From assembly GCA_007258455.2 (NCBI GenBank), contig VDFB02193867.1, positions 533,563,071 through 533,627,070 on the forward strand: DNA of 64,000 nucleotides, given 5' to 3'. A program made the position numbers and the translations under genes. This DNA is from Sequoia sempervirens. Taxonomy: Eukaryota; Streptophyta; Pinopsida; Cupressales; Cupressaceae. Position 1 is the first letter of the stretch. Each line of letters opens with the position of its first letter. The notes beneath the pieces are model-generated. The model had not been told where the DNA came from. It saw only the letters and a program-made list of their open reading frames with translations, and did not search any database. This document shows positions 35,846 to 47,365 of the stretch, in pieces.

Positions 35846-36882
35846 TGTAGACATGTCAAATTGACATAATGCATTCAACTAGGTCTCATTCATCCAATTC
35901 GGAAAATAAATCAAGTTTATTTATCAATCTCCTAAAGTCATCAGCTTAAATCAAATAAATCAAACTTATCATCAACCCTTTTAATCAAATAAATCAAACA
36001 TCCATCATAACACATATTCCATCCTTCTTGATTTAAATAAATCAAATATCTAAGTCAAAGAAGTCAAACTCATCCTAATCATCATCCTAGCTAATTAATC
36101 CTGATCTAATGCTAATCTCACCCACTTGCATTCTCTAGATTATGCCACTTGCACAAATAAATCAATTTATTGATTTATTGAAACCAATATTTTCATTCAA
36201 CATGGCCCTCAAGTTTGAAAATCATGACAGGTTGATTTGTTCCTCCAACATAGCATTTATTGTTTTTTTTCTTGTCCCCCTCTCTAAATTTATTGCCAAA
36301 TTTGAATTCAAATTCTCCCTCTCATGGGAACTCTTCCCAAATCTTGCACATCCATTGACCTATCACCACTTGACAAGTGGCCTTATCTTATTGGCTTGAT
36401 TTTTGTCCCACATTGGTCCATTTTCAACACTCTTAGCATTTGAAAATCTATAAAATAGAGGCTTCATCTCTTATCAAATCCTCCAGAATCTTTATGCAAA
36501 GTCATTCTCTTAAACTGAGAACTAGTTTTGTCCACTCCACAACTCCACAATCTTAACATTTCATCTCCAAGATCATGCAAGGTCACTCTCTTCATTTGAG
36601 AAATGATCTTATCCATCATTATCATTAGCTTATCTAAAGGGGTTGGGAAAGGGCTACTTTCCACATCAAAGTAGCACCAATCCCTCCATAAGATCATGTG
36701 TTTGCTTTGTTTAGGAATGAGGAATAGTTATTTTTGATTGTATTTGCTCAAGTATTTCATCTTTTTTCTTGTTTTCTAACAATGCAGATGGATTTTATGG
36801 GGAACTCATATTTTAATCTTGCATTTCGATTTATTAGTGTGATTGTTCATTTCTTCCATGCAAGTTTGAAATAGGGTTCACA
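35846..36882 (+). repeat. 3' LTR of element B
   Basis: It runs TGTAGACATGTC ... GGGTTCACA, the same length as the 5' LTR, preceded by GAAGGGAAAAA and followed by the target duplication TCACC. Confidence 0.92.
36449..36458 (+). promoter_or_regulatory. TATA box in the LTR of element B
   Basis: TATAAAATAG followed by AGGC lies about 600 bp into the LTR. The D LTR has TATAAATAGAGG, so a TATA plus AGAGG core is shared. Confidence 0.6.
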
Positions 36883-36979
36883 TCACCAAGATGCCTGTTT
36901 GCCAAGTTTTCGCCAAAGTAACCATTTTTCAAGACATTTTTTGATTTTTTTGATCTTTTGGTTCTATACCTTGAAAGAT

Positions 36980-38880
36980 TTAGGCATAAATTTTTTTGAG
37001 ATGAGAGCTATTAATGGGCTCTTGCAGAGGTTCCCCTTTAGGTGTTGATAACTGGTATGCCCCTGACTTATAACTTGTTGTGATAATGAATGGTCCCAAC
37101 CAATTGGTTTCAAATTTTTCTTTGGGTATGTGGAGGATCATGATGGGCCAAAATGTGGCAATATGATGGGTATATGGCTGATAACTTTTTTTTACCAAAA
37201 ATTGATGAAATGAAAAGGGTTTTTAGGAGATTCTCACCTTTCCACCAATATAGATTATGCTTTACTTTGAATTTAATAAATAATTATTATTCATTTTCTA
37301 TTCAAATTAAGAATAAATTCCTGATTGATAGATTGATTGAAAAACATCTATAGCTTTCAAATGGTATCACATTTTTTGAATCCAAAACATGTGCCACATT
37401 CTATGCTTCACATAGTATTGGATTAAAAAAAGAAAAAATGAATTTCATGAAGTTTTGACCAAATTAAGGTGGTTAGACATACGATTTTTTTATATTTTTT
37501 AAAATTTGTAATAAAAAAATTCATAATTAATTATTTACTTGGAAAAAACTTACAAAAAATATGCATCACATTGGGACATGAGTCCTCTACTTATATCTAA
37601 AATCTCATAAAAAAATATTATCATTTTATTGTGGTTAGGGTGGTCAGACAGACACCTACTTCTTATTTTTTCCCTGAAATTTAAGTACTACTACATTAAA
37701 ATTTCAAATTTTCACCAAATAGTTAAAAAAAAAGAAAAAACCTAGTAGTTTAGAAACTATATTCAATGTGCTACAGATTCTATTCTTACATATTTTTGAA
37801 ATAATATACATAACTTATTCAAATTTTTATGTCAAGTTTCCTAACTTTGATTTTTCTAATCTTTTTGCCACTTAAGGGCCTATTTTTGCCATGATGATCT
37901 TGCACATACCCCTTTGTTGCTTTGGTTTGGGACATTCTTCTGATTCTCCTTTAATACCAGTTCTCTGACTTGGAAAGTCCTGCTTTTGATTTTCTTATTA
38001 TAGCTCTTTTTGAGTCTATTCTGATAGACTCGCAAATGATTTAAAGCATCTATACACCACTCATCTAGTAGCTCCATCTCATTTAGTCTTGATACTTAGT
38101 ACTCTTCATCTGTGATGAGGTTTTGCAGTGATATCCTGAGTGATGGGAGCTCGATCTCAATGGAGAGTACTGCTTTTAATCCATAGACCGGGGAGAAGGG
38201 GGTGGCACTGGTGGGTGTGCAGATACTGGTTTGATAGAACTAGAGGGTGGGAATAAGCTGCAAATGCTAGTCATGACCTACGTCATTGATTGTTTTCTTG
38301 AGGATTTTAAAAATGGTTTTGTTTGTAGCTTCTGCTTGGCCATTGCCTTGGGGATAGTATGAGGTGGAGAAGTGATGTTGGATTTTGAGTTTTTCACATA
38401 AGTCACAGACATCCTGATTCTTAAATGGTGTCCCATTATCTGAGATAATGGCTTATGGAACACCATAGCGGCAAATAAGATAGTTCAGGATGAACTTTGA
38501 TATTTGCTTCCCAGTTATATACGTCATGGGTATGGCTTCCACCCACTTAGTAAAGTACTTCGTGGCGGTTATGATAAATTTATGGCCATTAGATGAAGTG
38601 GGAGTGATTTTTCCAATGAGATCGAGTCCCCACTGCGAAAAGGGTCGTGGTGTGACAATAGGATGAAGCTCTTGAGTTAGAGCATGGATGAGGTCCCCAT
38701 GCTGCTGACATTGTAGACACCTTCTGATATAGTCATGTGCTTCTTTTTCCATTGTGGGCCAATAATACCCTATCCTCAACAATTTCCTGGCTATAGTCAT
38801 TCAACTAAAGTGTGAACCACAGATACCATTGTGTACTTCATTTAGAGTGGTCAATTCCTCCTCAACATTTAAGCAGTGTA
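36980..38880 (-). pseudogene. Integrase of element D, interrupted by an inverted-repeat element
   Basis: On the minus strand, the zinc-binding HHCC segment (38860-38690) has EVHNGICGSH and then CLQCQQHG. The catalytic core follows with WGLDLIGK (first Asp), SDNGTPF (second Asp, near 38440) and GNGQAEATNK (Glu, near 38330), so the DDE triad is preserved. The C-terminal part, after the insertion at 37124-37911, has NWLGPF, the GPY/F module, and ends HLKKIYA at 36980. Stops (one at YGVP near 38453, one after CGSHFS near 38801) and frame changes inactivate it. Known role of the family: inserting element cDNA into host DNA. Confidence 0.85.
37124..37911. mobile_element. Non-autonomous inverted-repeat DNA element, copy 2 (788 bp)
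   Basis: The ends GGGTATGTGGAGGATCAT and ATGATCTTGCACATACCC are inverted repeats with two mismatches. The flanks are CTTT on both sides (37120-37123 and 37912-37915). It interrupts the D integrase between NQSNK and KFETNWLG, which are contiguous in related integrases. The interior aligns throughout with 8579-9356 at about 80-85 percent by eye. Both copies have GGGCC and TGGCA or TGCCA motifs just inside each end, possible transposase-binding sites. Confidence 0.87.
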
Positions 38881-39140
38881 GTAGGGTTCCTTCTATGCTC
38901 CTATGGCATAGGGTATTTCCTAGGATAACGAATCGGTATGCCTTTTTTACAAAGGTTCATTTTAAGTTTGAAGGTAAGTCGGTGGGTATGACTCCTATTT
39001 GAAGGTATGTATAAATTTCATGGTACCAAGGATCATTGGGACCAACGATTTTGCACATGAATTCTAATTCAGGTACCTCGAATGCGGGCACAAGAAGCTA
39101 CTGTATCAGGAATTTATATTTTATAACATGGATTAGATAT
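38881..39140 (-). pseudogene. Pol linker of element D between second RNase H and integrase
   Basis: The minus strand reads LLVPAFEVPELEFM and NDPWYHEIYTYLQIG, typical of the Tat-lineage linker before the integrase zinc finger. A TAG lies just before LLVPAF. It joins the RNase H end at 40235 once the 5S-like cluster is set aside. Confidence 0.65.
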
Positions 39141-40234
39141 TGATGAGATTCATCAGATGGAGATTCAGTTGGATAGTTTCATCCTGATGGTATCGAACCC
39201 ATCGAAAGAATCTTATGCATCGGTCGCACGACGATAATCGAGCCAATCATTCAGGTCTAGTCACCTCTGGCGAAGATGCTCACCAGAGCTATGCTGTGTT
39301 TCCGCTTAAGCCCGCTTGAGCATTTGCAAAAAATTAGCAGCAAAGAAAGTTTATGAACTATTCATAATAGAGTTTCTCATCACTGATTAGGAGAAGATGT
39401 CAAAATGATTGTATCTGATTCAACCGCGTAGTTTCGAATCAACCCATTGACCCATGTTTCATGAGTGGTGGTTCAACAAGGTCTCCATCTCTGATAATCA
39501 ATGGTCCACTTAGTACCACGCACTCAGGCATGGCTAAAGGGGCTCTATTGCGAAATGGTCTATAAGGCACAACACTTGGTCAGGGTTTGCAATGGTAATA
39601 ATCGCCGCCGCTTAACCTGGCAGAAACTCCTCGGTTAAGCGCCAGCTTGAGCCGAGAGCAAGATCGAAGGACCTCCTGTGATGGACCGTGCTTTTTCACC
39701 GTGAGCATCACCTAGATGCAATGGAGTATGGACGATTCGATGAGTCATGAGAGATGGGTTCTTGTTGAACCACCACTCATGAAACATGGGTCAATGAGTT
39801 TGATTTGAAACCCACGGTTGAATCCTGATAGCAATATCATAATTTGACACGCTGTGGAAAAATACCTCCTGCTTATCAATTGATGAGCTAAAGCGCCTCT
39901 ATTATGAATGGTTCATAAGGCACAACACTTCTGCTGAAGGTTTTGCAATGGTAATAACTCGCTGGCTTAACCTTCGAAAACTCCCCGTTAATCAGCGCTT
40001 TGAGCTGGAGCAAGATCGATGGGTGACCTCCCGAGACGGACCAGTGCTTCACCTCTGTGAGCATCACCAAGATGCAATGAGTGCTAAGTGGACCATTCGA
40101 TATCATGAGAGATGGGTTCTTGTTGAACCACTACTCATGAAACATGGGTCAATGAGTTTGATTCGAAACTACACGGTTGAATCCTGATAGCAATATCATA
40201 ATTTTACACGCTGTGGAAAAATACCTCCTACTTA
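39141..40234. repeat. 5S-rRNA-like repeat cluster inserted in the pol of element D
   Basis: Two direct units (about 39525-39880 and 39881-40243) and a diverged inverted unit (about 39170-39520) share sequences such as ACTCATGAAACATGGGTCAA. The second unit contains a stretch closely like plant 5S rRNA: ACTCC, GTTAA, GAGC.GGAGCA, then an exact GATGGGTGACCTCC and a C-box-like end at 39970-40060. The first unit has the same domain with more changes (39620-39720). In LTR elements this arrangement is known from Cassandra TRIMs; 5S-derived SINEs are the alternative. TGGTATCGAACCCATC at 39172 resembles a Met-tRNA primer site. It lies between the second RNase H and integrase of D. The exact ends are not resolved. 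Confidence 0.65.
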
Positions 40235-40640
40235 TCAATTGTTGTGGATGTCCAGTAGGGACCCAATTGTTGCCATGGCATCTCCTGCTCTATTGTTGGC
40301 TCTATGCATCTGCTCAAATGTAATTTCAATGAAGGATTCTTTGAGAGTCTCCACCAATTTCTTGTATGGAGTGAGCTTGTCATCCTTGGTTTGGTATTCA
40401 TCGTTCACTTGATTTATTATCAATTGGGAGTCTTCATATACTCTGAGAGATATAATGTTCCACTGCACTGCTATTTTGAGACCTATGGTTAAAGCCTCAT
40501 AGTCTACAATGCTATTGGTGCAGGGAAACGCCAACTTATAGGACCTTGGTATGCAATCCCCTTGTGGGGTGATAAAGAAGACACCGGCTTCTGATCCATG
40601 CTGTGTGTATGAGCCATCAAAATATAGTTTCCTATGGTCA
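40235..40640 (-). pseudogene. Second (archaeal-type) RNase H of element D
   Basis: The minus strand has YFDGSYTQHGSEAG (first catalytic Asp, near 40620), then DYEALTIGLK (Glu), VYEDSQLIINQV (second Asp), and RANNRAGDAMA (last Asp region) by 40260. This is the additional RNase H that the plant Tat lineage acquired downstream of its own. The four acidic positions appear intact in this copy. It is separated from the native RNase H by one TAG at 40721-40723. Confidence 0.8.
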
Positions 40641-40720
40641 ACTATGTTGAGATTGAAAATAGATTCATCAGGAAACTCTGAGATGAGAGGATTCTCTAAA
40701 TAGATTGGTGCTTTTGCAAG

Positions 40721-41659
40721 CTAGTCTGCGATGACTTGGCCTTTGATTGCTTTCTGATCCACATATTCAATGTCATATTTTGATAGTATCATCACCCATT
40801 TGGCCATTCTTCTAGTGACCATTGCTTTTGACAGTAAGTACTTGAGGTGGTGAATTTTGGCGATGAGTTTTATTTTGTGTGCCAACATGTAATGTCTGAA
40901 TTTTTGTGATGCAAACACTACTACTAGGCATGCTTTCTTGATGAATAAATAGTTTATCTCATGGCCAACCATTGTTTTGTTGATGTAATAGATAGCCCTT
41001 TCTATTCCATTTTCATCATGTTGAGCTAGGAGAGCTCCAAGTGCTGCTGTTGTTGCTGATACGTAGAGAATCAATGGTTTTCTTGGGATTGGTGGAATTA
41101 ATATTGGTGGTGTTAGTAGATATTCTTTTATTTTATTAAATTCCTCTTCACACTTAGTATCCCATTTGTACACTACCCCCTTGTGGAGTGGGTGAGAATA
41201 TGGGTTTTGTTTTTCCGCCAACTATGCTATGAATCTTCGAATGGATTGGAGCTTTCCTTGGAGACCTCTCAATTGCTTTAATATTTTTTGTGCCTCCATT
41301 TCAAGGAGTTCTTTTACCTCTGTTGGATCTACCTCGATACCTCTCATTGACACTATATATCCTAGGAGCTTTCCTTATTGTATGCCGAAGACACACTTCT
41401 TTGGGTTTAATCTGACCTTGTACTCCTCTAGCCTATCAAAAATGGCACTTAAGGTTGCTATGTGATCCTTTCTCCTTCTGGATTTGGCTAGAATATCATC
41501 AACATAATCTTCGATTGTCTTATGGATCATGTCATGGAAGATCAATGTCATGGCCCTTTGATATGTTGCTCTTGCATTCTTTAACCCAAATGGCATCATT
41601 TTCTCCAGCAGTAAGTCCCCCATGGAAGAGTGAAATTTTTTTTTTATGTCGGTCCTCTT
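40721..41659 (-). pseudogene. Reverse transcriptase 3' half and native RNase H of element D
   Basis: From 41659 leftward the frame continues the RT that was cut by element E: MMPFGLKNARATYQRAM, then the catalytic box DYVDDILAKS near 41500 and the thumb region NPKKCVFG. The native RNase H follows (41221-40721), with LYVSATTAALGALLAQ in place of the usual Asp-containing LYxDAS motif, then INKTMVGHEINY. Loss of its first catalytic Asp is known for Tat elements, whose second RNase H takes over. An A/T homopolymer near 41635 probably adds frame errors. Confidence 0.82.
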
Positions 41660-42990
41660 TGATGAGCCTAAAATACGCTCATAATTTGATGTTATGATAA
41701 ACCTTTAAATGACTTCATTTTTGCTATTTCATGGCTGTTTAAACTTTGTTGAAACCTTTTATGGGGATATCCTATAGCAAGACACTTTTATATTCCTACA
41801 GCCTATTGTGTTGACTTGATTGCATTTATTGCCCTGTTGACTCCCGAAAATGGCTGGTATATCATATACAGTTTTTGAATGGTGAAGTAGATTTGAAATG
41901 TGTGATTAATGAATAGATATCGTGTATGTACCATATGCCTTTTCTTGCGCCATCTGTTACCTTTTATTTTGCAGGTTGTTGAAGAATGATCGAGTCAAGC
42001 GCAGCCGATCTCGGCCTTGCAGTAAAGCCCATTTCCTGCACGACTTTGAGGAAGCTCCGCCAAAGACTCTTTGACCGAAACTGATTTGGAAAGATTTTTT
42101 AATGGAAAGTCAATCTGGAGAGAGTGGAGTGCTAGATTCTCTCTGAATCGGGTTGAATACATAAATCCATTTATGAAGTTTGTTCCTTGATTCAAGGATA
42201 TACTTTACTTCCACGTCTTTCTTTGATGAAGTCAGTTAGTTAGTTGTTCTTTTAATTTAAAAATAAGATACTCCTCCTGCGCGAGGTAGTGGTAGAAGAT
42301 GAATAGAATGAGTAATAGATGATTTTTTAGGTAAGATAGAAACAGAGTAGCAAAAATCATGTAAGAATCAGTATGATAATGAAAGACAGAATCTGTTTGA
42401 CCAGAAGCAGAGTTTGTTGTTAGTTTTCACACCAACAAGACAATGTATTTCATTCTGTTTTCATGAATAAAGATCAATGAAGTTCTGAGTTCAGCATCTG
42501 TGTAATCAGTAGATGCTTGCTAAGGGGGCCCATTTAGTAAGTATCTGTAGTTAATTAGTTAGATGTTCTCTTCTGCTGATATCCAGTTAGCTTTCATCTT
42601 TTGAAGTTTTTATGCAAACTCAGTCTTACACTGCTCCTGCAGCATAGAGAGTCCATCCCTGTGACTGTTCCTGCAGCATAAGGCTAGTTCATGGTTTGTG
42701 CTTCAGTCGTAGCTGTTACAGTTTTTGTTTTAATCAAGCATAGTTGAGTTAAAGAATTCTGCATTACCATTCTATAGCTTAGATAGAATTTCTTTCCAGT
42801 ATGTATTTTTGCTAAGATTTGACCAAAACAAATTCCTAGTGCATATATTTTGCCGTGCCATTTAAATTCTACGTCTCCTAGTTTGACAAGTAAATGAACG
42901 TCCACAAAAAGATATTAGTCACCTGTCGAAATGTCCAATTCCCAGGAAAGTTTCACTGTGATATTCATATCCTTTTATGAGTGCAAGCCA
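41660..42990 (+). repeat. 5' LTR of element E (1331 bp)
   Basis: It runs TGATGAGCCTAAAA ... GTGCAAGCCA. It contains no gene; minus-strand ORFs inside it recur in the other LTR and have no family features. Confidence 0.93.
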
Positions 42991-42994
42991 TTTT

Positions 42995-43012
42995 TGGCGC
43001 CGTTGCCGGGGA
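42995..43012 (+). other. Primer-binding site of element E, tRNA-Asp
   Basis: TGGCGCCGTTGCCGGGGA, four bases after the LTR, is the exact complement of the 3' end of plant tRNA-Asp(GTC). This primer is the usual one for Athila elements. Confidence 0.9.
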
Positions 43013-43112
43013 TGGTGTCTAACTAGGAGTCTGACAAAGTCATTTTCAGCATTAGTTTAGTCTGTTAGTCAAAAATTTTCAAAATCTTTCAAGCCGTTAC
43101 TCACCATATTGC

Positions 43113-44902
43113 ATGCATAGAAGAAGAAGAGACGCACTGGGAAGGTTCCTCCCTGAAAATCTGTTTATTGAACTACCATTTGACCCAGCTGATAACGAAC
43201 CTAAGGAAAATCCATTTTCTCTGCTATTCCAGCACCCAGACATGGCAAATAATCCACCTAATAATCCACCTCCTGCATTTGAGTTTCCCATTGTTCCCCA
43301 ACAAGATACTGATAATCTTAAAAACATCCCCTCTTCCTTACTTCCAAAGTTTTATGGCCTGGTCACAGAAGACCCAGAAACCTTTCTGTTTGAATTTGAT
43401 GTCCTCTCTGTCAGAAGCAGGACTATTAAACACTAACGCTCTATAACCAGTTGCTTCTTTCCACTTTGAAGGAGGGAGCTCTCAGATGGTTCATGAGTCT
43501 AGGAAGAGCCATTGTAAATAGTTGGGCAGCCATGCAGATGAAATTCCTTGAAAAATATAAGGAATATTGTAAGAGTGCTAGCAAAGGTGATGACATATTC
43601 TGAATTCAGCAGAAGGAGGATGAAAGTCTGGAAGATTATATTTCAAGGTTTTTGTTTTCATTAAAAAATAACTCAAACCATACTCTTAACGAGGACTCTC
43701 AGAAACTACTCTTTCTAAGGGGAATCAGTGATGGCTGTATTGACGCCCTGGACCTAATGGGAGGAGGTGATATAACTCAACTGCCTTGGGATGATATATA
43801 GAAGATATGCCTTAACTACTCTCGAGCAATAGTTAAGAAAGGTCGAGGTCATCATGCTTCAGTGGGGAAGTCTTCTTCTAGTGGAGTTTCCCGAATGGAG
43901 ATCACAAATCTGCTATCTGATTTCAAGCAGGACATCATTAATAATATGGCTACACAATTGGACACTATGCAAGCTTGGAAAAAATATGCAGAAGCTAAGG
44001 TAGCTTTGGCTGAGTTATGTCCCTACTGTAGACAAAAGAAGTGTGATTGCAGATATAAGATGGTGGCTAATCTGGAAGCCAGACAACTGCCTACTGATTT
44101 CAAACCAGTGGAAGGTGATGATGATCAAGTGTTCTTTGTTGCACAAAGGAGACCATGGGCCCAAAAGCAAGGTATGCCTCAAGACCCTTTAACTTTTGGT
44201 AATCCCTATTCTGGCTATAATAACCAATGGCAACAAGCATATGGACCACCACCACCATGGAATCCGCCTCAACCAAGTTGGTCTAATTATCAAACCCCAC
44301 AGTGGCAATCTCCTCAAGGAGGTTGGCAGTAGCCACAAGGTCAATGGACCCCACCTTCAGGAAATTGGCAACAAAATCCTCAATGGAGAGGTCCTCAACA
44401 ATGGAAAAACTAGTCTCCTGGCTACCTGCAGCCTCCACAGCCACAACAACAGGCCCTTATGCCGCCTCCTGTAGCAACTACCACAAATCCTGGACCTCCA
44501 AAGCAAACACCTATGCCTTCCCAGCCGTTGCCTAATCCCAATAATAAGCAACAGCAGCAGTCTCAATAGCCTGTGTCTATTTCTGAAGCCAACCAATATC
44601 AAGCTTATGCCTTAAATGTTAATGACATCCATCTGAGGTCTGGAACTACTTTACTTGCTCCCAAACCACCTCTGATTATAGAAATATCTAATTCACCCCT
44701 TGAAGAATCTAATGCACCTGCTGTTTCCACTGAGCACATACCTATACCTGATACAGTTTCTATGGAACCTGTTCTGCAGAGACAAGATAAACCACCTTTT
44801 CCTCAGAGGTTACAAAGTACTGAATCTAAACTCATGGAAGAACCCACTTTTGATATTCTATATCAGCTCAAAAATGTGCAAATTCAAATCCCTTTGTTTT
44901 AG
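43113..44902 (+). pseudogene. Gag of element E
   Basis: It starts at ATG 43113 (MHRRRRDALGRF). A frameshift near 43436 moves it into the frame used by the rest of gag-pol. The capsid core (43440-43850) has ALRWFMSLGRAIVNSWAAM and ESLEDYISRF, as in plant retrotransposon gag proteins. A Cys cluster (CPYCRQKKCDC, near 44022-44054) stands where a nucleic-acid-binding knuckle is expected. The C-terminal part is Trp/Gln/Pro-rich. In-frame stops are TGA at 43601 and TAG at 43799, 44330, 44411, 44567 and 44900; the TAGs fall where Gln is plausible. Gag and pol share one frame, so a single polyprotein is likely for the ancestor. Confidence 0.82.
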
Positions 44903-44950
44903 GCTATTAAAGATGTTCCTATTTTTGGAAAAGCTATTAAAGAAGCCTGT

Positions 44951-47365
44951 TTGAAGAAGCCTGGACGAAAGAAAAAGGATCCCCAAACAATTCATGTCTT
45001 AGGGAAATTGGCTGATATAATATTGGGAAATGTAGTCATTCCAAAGTATATTGACCTTAGAAGCCCTGTAGTACAGATACATATAAATGGCCAAGTTGTA
45101 AAAAATGTTTTGATTGATTTAGGAGCTGCCATTAATGTAATGACAAAGCATACTATGGACTCCTTGAATATTTCAAACATTAGGTCTACACCCATAGTTC
45201 TGCAGCTTGCAGACAGCTCCACAGTCAAACCTGATGGGATGATAGAAGATGTAATTGTCACTCTTGAATCTTGGGAGTATCTTGTTGATTTTACAATATT
45301 ATCAGTTAAGGAAACTTTAGGAGGGTATCCAGTTATCCTTGGTAGGTCATGGTTAGCAACTGCTGATACTTTTATAGGATGCCATTCTGGAGATATGACC
45401 ATTTCTGATGGACTGTCCACAAAGAAATTGGCTTTGTATCCGCCTGCTAAACCTCAACCAGATTTGTCCCAACCTGTTTGGCCAGATGTGGGAGAAGAAA
45501 CTGAAGAAGCCAATTCTTTGGCTCAATTGATGATGCTTCAAAATGATCCATTCTCTCAACTTCAAAGTGAAGATGCATTGCTTTTTCAAATTCTGCAATT
45601 CAATCCTGATGTAGATAGTTTATCTGATCCAAGTGACAGTCAGCATCAATGTTTCCTGCAGCAGCTAGATTCTGAGAGTTCATTGCCTAAACTTCCGACA
45701 ATTTTTCATAACTTGCTTCCACAAGAGGTACAAACATTACCTATTGATTCTATGAGTAATCTCATTAAGCAGATAGAATTGTCTCCAGATCATTGTTTGA
45801 ATGTTAATAGTAAGTTTTCTCAGTCTCAAGAGGATGACTTATTAAAAATTCTACAAGAACAGCATAAAGCTTTTGCATGGGAATATGGGGACATGCAGGG
45901 AATAGATCCTCGAGTCTGTACTCATAGGATATATATGAAAGAAGATTGTTCACTAGTTAGACAACCTCAGAGAAGAGTAAATCCAGCACTTAGAGAAATA
46001 GTGAAAAATGAACTTCAAAAGTTGCTTGATGCTGGTTTTATTTACCCAATTTCTGACAGCCAATGGGTTTCTCCATTAGTCATTGTCCCCAAGAAAGGAG
46101 GAAAATGGAGAGTATGTGTAGATTACAGAGAGTTGAACAATGCCACTAAGAAAGATCATTTTCCATTACCTTTTGTAGACCAAGTACTAGATTCTCTGTC
46201 TGGTAAAAAATATTTTTCCTTCTTAGATGGTTACAGTGGGTATAATCAGATAAAAATTGCCCCTGAAGATCAAGATAAGACTACTTTTACCTGTCCATGG
46301 GGAATATTTGCTTATTCAGTCTTGCCTTTTGGCTTATGCAATGCACCAGCAACATTTCAGAGAGCAGTAATTAGTATATTTGCTGATATATCTCATGAAT
46401 GTATGGAGATTTATATGGATGATTTCACTACATATGGAGTCACATTTAAAGAAGTAATCGTGAATTTAGAAAAAGTATTAAAAAAGTGTAGAGAGAAAAA
46501 TTTGTCTTTAAACAGTGAAAAGTGCTTTCTAATGATGGAAGAAGGTATTGTTCTAGGTCATCATATTTCAAAGAATGGAATTCAGGTTGACCTTACTAAA
46601 ATTGAAGTTATTCAGAATTTACAAACTCCTACAAAACAAAAAGATGTTAGAAGTTTTCTTGGTCATGCAGGGTATTATAGAAGGTTTATAAAAGACTTTA
46701 GTAAAATTGCCAGTCCACTTTATGCTTTGTTAACAAAGGATTCCCAATTTGAGTGGACTGAGGCCTGTGAAAAATCCTTCTTGCAGCTAAAGGACTTGCT
46801 TACCAAAGCCCCTATTCTTCAAGGTCCAAAATGGAACCTGCCTTTTCACATACATGCTGATGCGTCTGATTTTGGTATAGGAGCAGTTTTAAGTCAAAAA
46901 GAAAATTCAATTGAGCATGCTATCTACTTTATCAGCAAAAACCTTCAAGGTCCTGAGCTCAACTATACTGTTACAGAAAATGAATTGCTTGCAGTAGTAT
47001 ATGCTTTGAATAAATTATGGCATTATGTCACAGGTTATCAGATATTTGTCCACACCGACCATGCAGTAATCAAGTACCTGATGAACAAACCTTCCATTTC
47101 TAGTAGATTAGCACGATGGCTCCTGTTGTTGCAAGAATTTGATATCACAATCATTGACAAACTAGGAAGAGCTAATGTTGTAGCTGACTTTTTATCAAGA
47201 CTTCAATCAGCTGCATCTGAGGAACAAGAGGTCATTGATGATAGATTTCTAGATGAACACTTGTTTTCCATTGCTGCACATACACCTTGGTATGCAGATA
47301 TTGGTAATTATCTGGCAGCAAACAGAATACCAGCTCATTTTTCTCCAAAAAAAAGAAGTTGTTGA
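44951..47365 (+). pseudogene. Protease, reverse transcriptase and RNase H of element E
   Basis: This is the longest intact frame in the window, 804 codons, continuous with gag apart from the TAG at 44900. The aspartic protease has LIDLGAAINVM near 45110, the DLGA variant found in Athila, and later GYPVILGRSWL. The RT (about 46080-46650) has FLDGYSGYNQI, LPFGLCNAPATFQRA and the catalytic YMDDF near 46420. The RNase H (about 46840-47200) retains HADAS, TENELLAV and HTDHAVIKYL, so its acidic residues are present. A frameshift near 47350 (an A-run) separates it from integrase. The family role is copying element RNA into DNA in virus-like particles. Confidence 0.92.

Larger units (their letters stand above)
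24421..36882 (+). mobile_element. Element B: complete non-autonomous LTR retrotransposon (12.46 kb)
   Basis: Two direct LTRs of 1037 bp each (24421-25457 and 35846-36882) are about 96 percent identical by eye, with mostly C/T and A/G differences. They are flanked by a perfect 5-bp target duplication, TCACC (24416-24420 and 36883-36887). A primer site follows the 5' LTR and a purine tract precedes the 3' LTR. The interior has one long gag-like ORF of about 846 codons and no protease, RT, RNase H or integrase. It sits inside the 3' noncoding region of D in the opposite orientation. The shared leader, 3' region and zinc-knuckle segment tie it to D, which is a plausible helper type. Confidence 0.9.

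Noticed and set aside
39960..40060. A functional 5S rRNA gene
   Set aside because: Only part of the 5S sequence is alike and many conserved positions are changed. It lies in a dispersed repeat.
39948..40187. 79-codon plus-strand ORF in the 5S-like cluster
   Set aside because: The DNA similarity to 5S rRNA explains the sequence, and the frame is not kept in the sister unit.
42684..42905. Minus-strand ORF inside the 5' LTR of element E, with a near copy at 52720-53031
   Set aside because: It appears twice only because the LTR is duplicated. It has no family features.
44357..44602. Arg/Leu-rich minus-strand ORF
   Set aside because: It is the opposite strand of the Gln/Pro-rich end of gag, so its composition is an artefact.
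43601..44902. Programmed stop readthrough in gag
   Set aside because: Six stops in one gene, at Gln or Arg-type codons, together with frameshifts elsewhere, point to mutation rather than regulated readthrough.
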